From Pezicula radicicola (taxonomy: Eukaryota > Ascomycota > Leotiomycetes > Helotiales > Dermateaceae): a stretch of DNA of 64,000 bases. The notes beneath the pieces were generated by a model. The model ran no database searches, was not told the origin of the DNA, and saw only the letters and a program-made list of their open reading frames with translations. This document shows, piece after piece, positions 57,432-64,000 of this stretch (its first letter is position 1; each line of letters begins with the position of its first letter). The stretch is from assembly GCA_003008705.1 (NCBI GenBank), contig PDUO01000040.1, positions 1 through 64,000 on the forward strand, read 5' to 3'. The translations under genes and the position numbers were made by a program.

Positions 57432-59224
57432 TTACATACAATAAAACCCCTCCGCAGAAGTTATATTGCCACCACCAACACTCTCATCATAATACTGCAC
57501 CTTTGGATAAGGACACAGGATGCGATTAATAACCGGAGTAACACCCACACTAGTAGCATTCAAAGTATCCGGAGCAACACCAGTTTCAACCCAAGTTCTC
57601 ATAGCATCAAAAGTACCTTTAGGATAAGCACCTTGTCCACCAAAACAATGACCGAGACCAGGTGCGAAGAATAGGTGGTAATAATCTTGTACGGTTGAAT
57701 CACCTGCTATTACGGCGTCATAGTATTGCTTAGTTCCGTATGGAGAAATGAGAGTGTCGGCCTAGTAGAAATTAGCATCATTGCCACAAGAAGTTTTGGG
57801 ACGAAAAGAGAACAGTGAGATAATAAAGAAAAAATGCTGATGAGAATGAACAAGAAAAGGAAAATGGGAGACAGACCATTCCATGATAAGTAATCATCTT
57901 CCCACCACGATTTCTAAAAGCCGATAAATCAGGATCATCGGTATCAATAATCGAAGAATACTATTGAGTACCCGTAAGAGACAATCTCGTATAATCATCT
58001 CTTGAAAGAGTACTTAAATCAACATCAGTATCTTTAAGAAGAAAAAGTTTGATCCAATCTATAGAGAGTTCGAAATCGGCTGTGGTACAGGTTCCATTTA
58101 TGCTGTATACAGTGCCTACAAGGGATGGAGTGTATATGAGTGATATACCGACTATTGATGTATTGGTTATTAGGACTGTATCTTTATTTACGCCGAACCA
58201 GAGGGATGAATTATCGGATTTTTATGGTCCTGTCCCTATAGATAGAAGATGAGATTAGTTCCCGTAAAGCTGCCTTATTGAGAAGAGAAAGGGTATTTGT
58301 ATATATACAAGCTGCTTATACTAAAATTACTGCCGCTAAAGAAATTTATAGATTCGACCCAGTATCCGTACAATTGATAGTTATTCCAACCATAGTCTAA
58401 GGATCAAATTCGTAAGTATCGTTCGATATAATACCATCAACAAGACCATCATTTCCATTACAAGCCGCTACTACAGCTATTGTAATAGCGTCTATTTCAC
58501 AAGGAAATGGGTACTCTCCAAGTTGATTCATAAGAAGCATTGGAAAGTAATCCACCGTGAAAAACTTACTCCAGTTAATAGCAGGTATAGATATAGCTAT
58601 TCCATCATAAGCGTCAAGGTACCGTTGAGCAAGCATCAATCCCTGTCGACCTCCTTGAGAGCAACCGCTAAAGTACGAGTAGACCGGTGGTTCACCATAG
58701 AAGCTATTGACGATGCTTTTTCCGATAATCGAAGCGTCGTTGAGAGATACAGAAGCCAGATCTTGAAGAAGATAGAGATTGGGGTTTCCTGGACTGACTA
58801 AACCCCAAGAGCTTGGATAAACAGCTGAACCTAACCCAGCATCTGTTGAAAGAGTGGCATAACCCTCACCAACTGCTGCAGTCATACCCATGAGTGCAGG
58901 AAGGTAGAGACCGGCTTGCCAACCCCCTCCTCCAATGGCTTGCATCCTTCCATTCCAGGTCTCAGCAGCTGGCAACCAAACTTGTACATTGATGGAATCA
59001 TTCTGGCCTGGATGTGTGTATGTAACGGTAACATTACAGAAATTGGCATCAACGACATCGACGCCACCGTGATTTGTGTATAATCCAGTATGTACGCTTT
59101 CCGTGTAGTTGGTAATGAAAGTGGTTTCTATGGATAAGAATTGCGCGCCGAAAAGATCTGGATAGCTAATTGTTGCTGTTGAGCAAGCCGAAGCTGTGCC
59201 GTTAATGAACGAAGAGGCACTCAT
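57432..59224 (-). pseudogene. Tannase/feruloyl-esterase family, broken
   Basis: Tannase family (PF07519-type) hydrolase of phenolic esters. The 5' part (59224-58400, 275 codons) is open and well kept: VQVWLPAAETWNGRMQAIGG, STDAGLGSAVYPSSWG and the nucleophile motif YFSGCSQGGRQG, to CNGNDGLVDGIISN. It then meets TAG at 58397-58399, TAA at 58346-58348 and TAA at 58316-58318. After a frame change, TAA (58222-58224), SLWFGVNKDTVL, then TAG (57961-57963) before DPDLSAFRNRGGKMITYHGM. After a good intron, ADTLISPYGTKQYYDAVIAG and APGLGHCFGG (catalytic His) reach a normal end at 57432. All five stops are TAA/TAG, each one C-to-T step from CAA/CAG. No signal peptide at the first ATG. Confidence 0.85.
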
Positions 59225-60226
59225 AATGACTCGTAGATTGTCGTCCTAGTGAGCGAGGACTTGGTATCAAAGATGAATGTTGAAGATTGTCGAAGGGATC
59301 AAGCCATCCTTATATAGGAAAGACTTAGAGACAACAAGGTCGGTAGTGGTTGAACTTTCGGTACTCATCATGTAGAACAGGGATCTATTTTAATGAGAAA
59401 ACCTAAAATACATGGTCCTCCAATTTCGAGTACTGCGTAGCTAATTCACCTGTAGACGGTGTAACAGATCGACATTGCTACGGCCTGGGCAACAATGGGT
59501 TAGACCAAGCATTGCATGGGACATCATATGTCATTCACACTGACTCGTAGAGTAGAATAACCAAGAGGAGCAAATTTAGCTAGCCCTGGGTTGAACGCGC
59601 GTATAGAGCGTATAAGAACAAGCCCACCACAGCTCATTGTAGAACGTGAGAGATGGTGATGGAATTTTAGGTCGTCTCCGTACTCGTGTTGTCAATACGC
59701 GTATTCAGTGATTTCGTATAAGGTATGTGTCGGCTAACAGCGTCCTTACAGAGGAGCTAAGCGAGTCGTGGCTTATGTGTTAAAGACACTTACTCGTTTT
59801 AGAATAATAGGAAGAGTATAAACTGATTAAAAATAATGTGTAGGTGTAGATACTATTAAGTAGGTGGTAGAGTACGGAAGATACAAGGACAACCGACATT
59901 GAAGTGCTGTGATAACCGATGTGATAACTACCTCCTAATACTTTAATCCCGCAACCGAGAACCCAACAACCCCTTGTCGAAGAAACCCACTAACCCTCCA
60001 GATAATTACAAAGGAAACCCTCCCCATCCATTTTAGTAACACTTACTCTCCACATATCCTAGAAACCCCCTACCTCCTAGGCTATGCTCTTCCTATTCCC
60101 CTTTGCTTTCTAAGTATCTTTCTAGCAACTACTATCTTAGTGATCTCCCTAGCTTAGAACCCCTTCCCTCTTCCTCATCAATATCATGTATTAACTGCCA
60201 CTCAGCCCCTTATTCTGCTTTCTCAA
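59225..60226. other. Intergenic
   Basis: About 1 kb, nothing supported. Confidence 0.4.
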
Positions 60227-60965
60227 TCAACCACTATCTCTGTCGCTCCTCTCCGCTAACTCCCTCTCCAGTTGTAAAGCTATAAGATCTTCCTCAACCT
60301 CGCTATCACTCAGTCCAACTTCTGTTGTGTCTTCGTTCTCGAACGCCTTGCCCTCTGCCACTGCAGCCACCGACGAGTTTTGGGAATGTAGGCTGTACAG
60401 TTGGATGGGAGGTAGGTTGCCTGGTCTGCTACGCTGCAGCCACTGGCAGCCTAGAGCCTGGAGTACCACAGAGTCAATCGGCATTGTATCGTCCCAATCA
60501 ATCGCTTGGCGCTGTTTCCAACTTTCAACTGTAAGACAATGAGCCTGTAAGTAAGCAATTGATAATTATCATAATATCAAATAACTTATAGATATCAGAA
60601 AGAACTAACAAGATCCTTAGTAACCTGTTGTAAAGCCGCACTTGCCATACCATCTAGGCTCTCAATAGCAATAGAATATTCACCACGACCAGCCTCCGAA
60701 TCTCTTTTAATACGATCTACAACAGAGTTCTAGTCTTTGCCCTGCTCACGACTTCATCTCGCATCTCCTCTTTGCGTGCACTATCTGCAGTCTGATACTC
60801 CAATGACTTCCCTAGTCTTTGTAAGGCCCCGGACTTTGCTGATAGATCTGCTCTCTTCGCATTATTGATAGCTCGCTCAGTATTTGACAGACGCGCTATT
60901 CGTCCGCGAACTTTTCGCGTGTTGGGATTCTGCGATAGCTCGTGTTCAGCTTTGCGTTTAGGCAT
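60227..60965 (-). CDS. Unrecognised three-exon gene
   Basis: The start at 60965 gives MPKRKAEHELSQNPNTRKVR, then a basic helical segment (ARLSNTERAINNAKRADLSA, ALQRLGKSLEYQTADSARKE). A middle exon reads DRIKRDSEAGRGEYSIAIES and ALQQVTKDL. A GTTAGT...TTACAG intron then leads in phase to AHCLTVESWKQRQAIDWDD and an acidic tail ending at 60227. The junction of exons 1 and 2 (near 60733-60760) is not resolved: TAG interrupts the first frame and the best candidate intron is too short. No known domain. The basic N-terminus suggests a nuclear or DNA-binding protein, possibly transposon-associated; this is a guess. Confidence 0.42.
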
Positions 60966-61743
60966 TCTATCGACAAGCCTATCAATTACAAGCGAAGAGT
61001 TGGTGTAGAAGGTTTGAATAATTAAGAGGTCGTTATATGAACGAGGTGTAATGAAGAGAGTTATGCATAGCACTTATGGTGTATGAGAGATAACTGTTTC
61101 AACAAAGACCTAGCATACATAAACCTTGAATTTCGACTAGTTTTGTACCCCTGACCTCCGGAAGAAGCTAATGGCTCAGGATAGTCCTCTCCCTCGGCTC
61201 ACTGCTGTCTAGTTTGATGTTGGCTTTAAGCGACATCTCGCAATGATTCCATTTCTTCAAGCTCTCAACAAATTTGAAGACTTCTTTCGAGAGACAACGC
61301 GCCTATGGGAGACCAAAACCATATACTCAAAGTCTAGCACTTCTGGAACAAATGAGGCTCAGTACTTATCATCATTTGCAAAGTTCGTTTTGACTTACTC
61401 AAATCAAATAAGTTGAGTTCTCACTACAAAACAAGAATAGGTTGAACAGATCATCCACATCATCTATCTAATCATTCTACACAGCGTTTAGAGGCAAAAG
61501 GGTCATTCTCACTAGGGGAGAAAAGCACCGAAAACAACAAAATCAAGGCAAGACAGACCTCGTGTCTGCCTTCCAAACAAATCTTTTTGAATAGATTTTC
61601 TCAATAAAAATGGTATTTCAAACTTAAAATGCTCCAATCCCGATATCTATAGTTGGTCATAGATCCTTTCAAGCAACTTCGACTCCACCCAAACACCCAA
61701 ACGCCCCAAACCCCACCCAGCATCCCAAAACTCGCCAAATCCT
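60966..61743. other. Intergenic
   Basis: About 780 bp. At 61374-61415 ACTTACTCAAATCAAATAAG resembles the repeat family at 52.5 kb. No gene seen. Confidence 0.4.
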
Positions 61744-63607
61744 TCAAAAATGCAAATAAGACAAAGCCCTCCTACTCGCCGGCAAAGCACGATACGTCTC
61801 CAAAATCTCCTCCTCCTTAGGATCCTCAGGCCGTCTATCAGACAGCAAATCAATATTCGCAAGCGGAATCAACTTAGTACGAGTGATTAATTTATGACCA
61901 GCCCAGAGAACTAGGAAAAGGGGGACGCTGATGAAGTTGGCGAAGAAGGTTGCTGCTGATGGTTTGCCGTTGATTGGGAGGATGGAGATGATGAATTGGC
62001 AGATTACCTATCAGGTTGTGTTAGTATATTGGATGTGAAGCTAGATGGGTTGTGTTTATGGATGAGAGGGACTTACCATGAACGATATAAGGACAAATCC
62101 GATGATTGAGAGATATGGCCACCCCGTAGCGCGGAATGCAAATTCTTTCTGGAGGGTAGGATCTCCTTGAGCCTTGAGAGCTGCGTGGAATCGCCAGTTG
62201 CATGCAATGATCACGAGCCAAGAAATGAAGAATGCAAGGCCAGAAATACACGAGAACCAACCGAATACAACAGCTCCGCCTTTACTGCAATTAAGATAGC
62301 TCAGAATAATTCCAATGGTTGCTGAGAACATGAGAGCATTGTAGGGACGGCCATGCTTGTCAGTGACCTTAAACCTGTTCCATGCGAGTCCATCATCAGC
62401 CATGTCCTTGAGGACTCGGGAAGAGGTATAGATAGATGTGGAGCCGACAGAAATAACACAAATCATGATAACAGTGTTGAGAAGGTCGGGAAAGACTTTA
62501 ATTCCAGCTTCTCGGACAGCGGCAACAAATGGGGAGCTGTTGGCATCCTTTGCACCAATGAGGGATTCATTGTCGTAGCTCACGACGAACGTGAGAAAGA
62601 GCATGGATACCACGTAGAAAATGAAGATTCGCGCACAGAGTGTTCGGATAGCTCTTGGAATGTTGAAACGAGGATTTTCAGCCTCGCCTGCAACGACACC
62701 AACTGTTTCTGTTCCTCCGGCGGCAAAAGCTGCCGTTACGAAGACCGAGGCCATGCCTTTAAATCCATTATACAAGCCATTTTCGAGGCCAGGGAGACGC
62801 CAGTTTTCGACGCCATGCGTGCGTCCTGTTGGTCCGGCTCCTGACATTCTTGTTAGTTTAAGTGCAAGCTTTTTGTATTGGGGATGCAATACGAACCTCC
62901 CATAATAGCCCAAACCACGACTATGAATACGATAACGCTCACAACTTTTATGAGACTAACCCAAAATTCAACTTCTCCAAAAACACGGACCGGTGCGAAG
63001 TGAATCGCAATATTGATAAGTATGAAAATTGTAATCCATGCAGGCGTAAGATTATGATTATTGTTCCAGTAATTGATCAGAATCTAAACAACATGTTAGG
63101 TTGTTCTGCGAGAATAAGAGCAATAGAAGACCCCGCAAATCTTGTACTCACCACAAAAGCACTCGATTCAGCCCCAAATATCGAGACCCAACAAAGCCAA
63201 TACATAAAACCAATAGCAAATCCGAGGGACCGATCATAGAATTTCGACGCATATCTAGTGAAGGGAATCGGGAAGACTACAGACATCTCTCCCAAGCACT
63301 GCATTACAATAGTGACTGCTCCAGATATCATGATAAAGCCTAGGACAAGTGCCAACGGACCACCGGTGTGTAGAGCTTTTCCTGATCCAACGAAGAGTCC
63401 AGTTCCGATGTTACCACCGATGGCAATCATTTGTATGTGTCGCGCCTTTAACTTGCGGTGCAGCACGTGGGGCGTGCCTGTACCCTCTTCCATTGCCGAC
63501 TCCGACACATTCATACTCTGTATATTTGCGGCAGGCTTCATGACTTTGGTACCGAGGCTGTCGGCGACACTCGTAGTGCTGTCCACTCTGTGCGCAGTAT
63601 TGTCCAT
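61744..63607 (-). CDS. Amino-acid permease, AAT family
   Basis: Plasma-membrane amino-acid/proton symporter of the fungal AAT (YAT) group. Four exons, 63607-63152, 63083-62897, 62840-62077 and 62007-61744, giving 556 aa, the normal size. The cytosolic N-terminus is followed by KLKARHIQMIAIGGNIGTGL, the family start, then GGPLALVLGFI, CLGEMSVVFP and, in helix 3, RYASKFYDRSLGFA. Later come FVTAAFAAGGTETVGVVAGE, NPRFNIPRAIRT and SVGSTSIYTSSRVLKDMAD, all conserved. About 12 hydrophobic helices are visible. The last exon has FFANFISVPLFLVLW and ends ASRRALSYLHF. All junctions keep the frame. The start at 63607 is the first ATG of the frame I trust. Substrate specificity cannot be read from the sequence. 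Confidence 0.93.
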
Positions 63608-64000
63608 CCTCTCGGTTTGCGCAAATAGCAAAGATAATATATAAGACCGAGGTTGATGACTTGGTCGCAATTGCCGCCGGATTTAACTTCCGTAGAACGC
63701 GTCCGAGTAGTATCTCTATAATCGATGCGTGGTATTTTTGTTCAAAATAATAAAAATAAAACAAAAGAAATGGAAAGGTTTTGCCTACAATATTCAAAAC
63801 TTTCTTGCCGGCAAGCTAAGGATTCAGTCCATATACTATAGCGAGCAAGCGCCAACCTTGGGCCTTGGAAAATTGGCGGACCATGAGACTAGGCCCTTGC
63901 AAAATGTATAAGACAAGGCTAAATACACCGGCTCTCTCGCTCTGCAAATGCCGCCTGAGAAATGTCTATAACAAGACACGGTAATGTACATCTTCTGAAG
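63608..64000. other. Upstream region of the permease
   Basis: 393 bp to the window end with no other feature seen. A promoter for the permease is expected here. Confidence 0.35.

Noticed and set aside
1..64000. tRNA, rRNA and CRISPR features
   Set aside because: No tRNA B-box with a matching A-box or cloverleaf was noticed, and CRISPR arrays are not expected in a fungal nuclear genome; none seen.

Overview
The window is nuclear DNA of a filamentous ascomycete, most plausibly Leotiomycetes or a close class. The reasons are short GT-AG introns of about 45-220 nt with CTAAC-like branch sites, a HET-domain gene, fungal-type laccase, tannase, GMC, LaeA-like and GH16 sequences, and a repeat block carrying the signature of repeat-induced point mutation (RIP). 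The class is my inference; no species can be named from this sequence alone.

Layout. Positions 1-4385 are an AT-saturated, geneless block almost without CA/TG and CG dinucleotides (RIP-degraded repeats), containing a 66-bp tandem array and a large imperfect palindrome. Next come a laccase (6026-8444), a convergent MFS transporter (8642-10288) and, divergent from it, a 4,5-dihydroxyphthalate-decarboxylase-like gene (10892-11920): a small aromatic-compound neighbourhood. After a hAT-like MITE (12581-12935) lie an F-box/2EXR-like gene, a dead membrane-anchored GH16 glucanase, the divergent pair TAF11 / GTP cyclohydrolase I, a GC-rich fold-back repeat, a secreted intradiol dioxygenase, a protein with an unnamed duplicated domain, a HET protein, an SGNH hydrolase, a small membrane protein and an O-methyltransferase.

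From 35.8 to 40 kb there is a graveyard: a LaeA-like methyltransferase pseudogene, a DHA2-type MFS pseudogene and a large ankyrin ORF without a usable start. Then follow an auxilin/Swa2-like co-chaperone, a possible cysteine-rich small protein, a broken GMC oxidoreductase, the divergent pair TAF6 / thymidylate kinase, a 250-bp solo LTR with a perfect 5-bp target-site duplication, a GFA-family protein, about 5 kb of gene-poor DNA with small inverted-repeat elements, a broken tannase, an unrecognised three-exon gene and an amino-acid permease.

How it fits together. Housekeeping genes (TAF11, FOL2, TAF6, CDC8, SWA2-like) are intact and compact. The accessory genes are islands in repeat-rich DNA, and at least five of them (GH16, LaeA-like, DHA2 MFS, GMC, tannase) are disabled by stops and/or frameshifts. 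Several of the stops are one C-to-T step from a sense codon. The intact aromatic genes (laccase, decarboxylase, MFS, intradiol dioxygenase) suggest retained handling of phenolics while parts of the carbohydrate/tannin-degrading and secondary-metabolism sets decay. That reading is inference.
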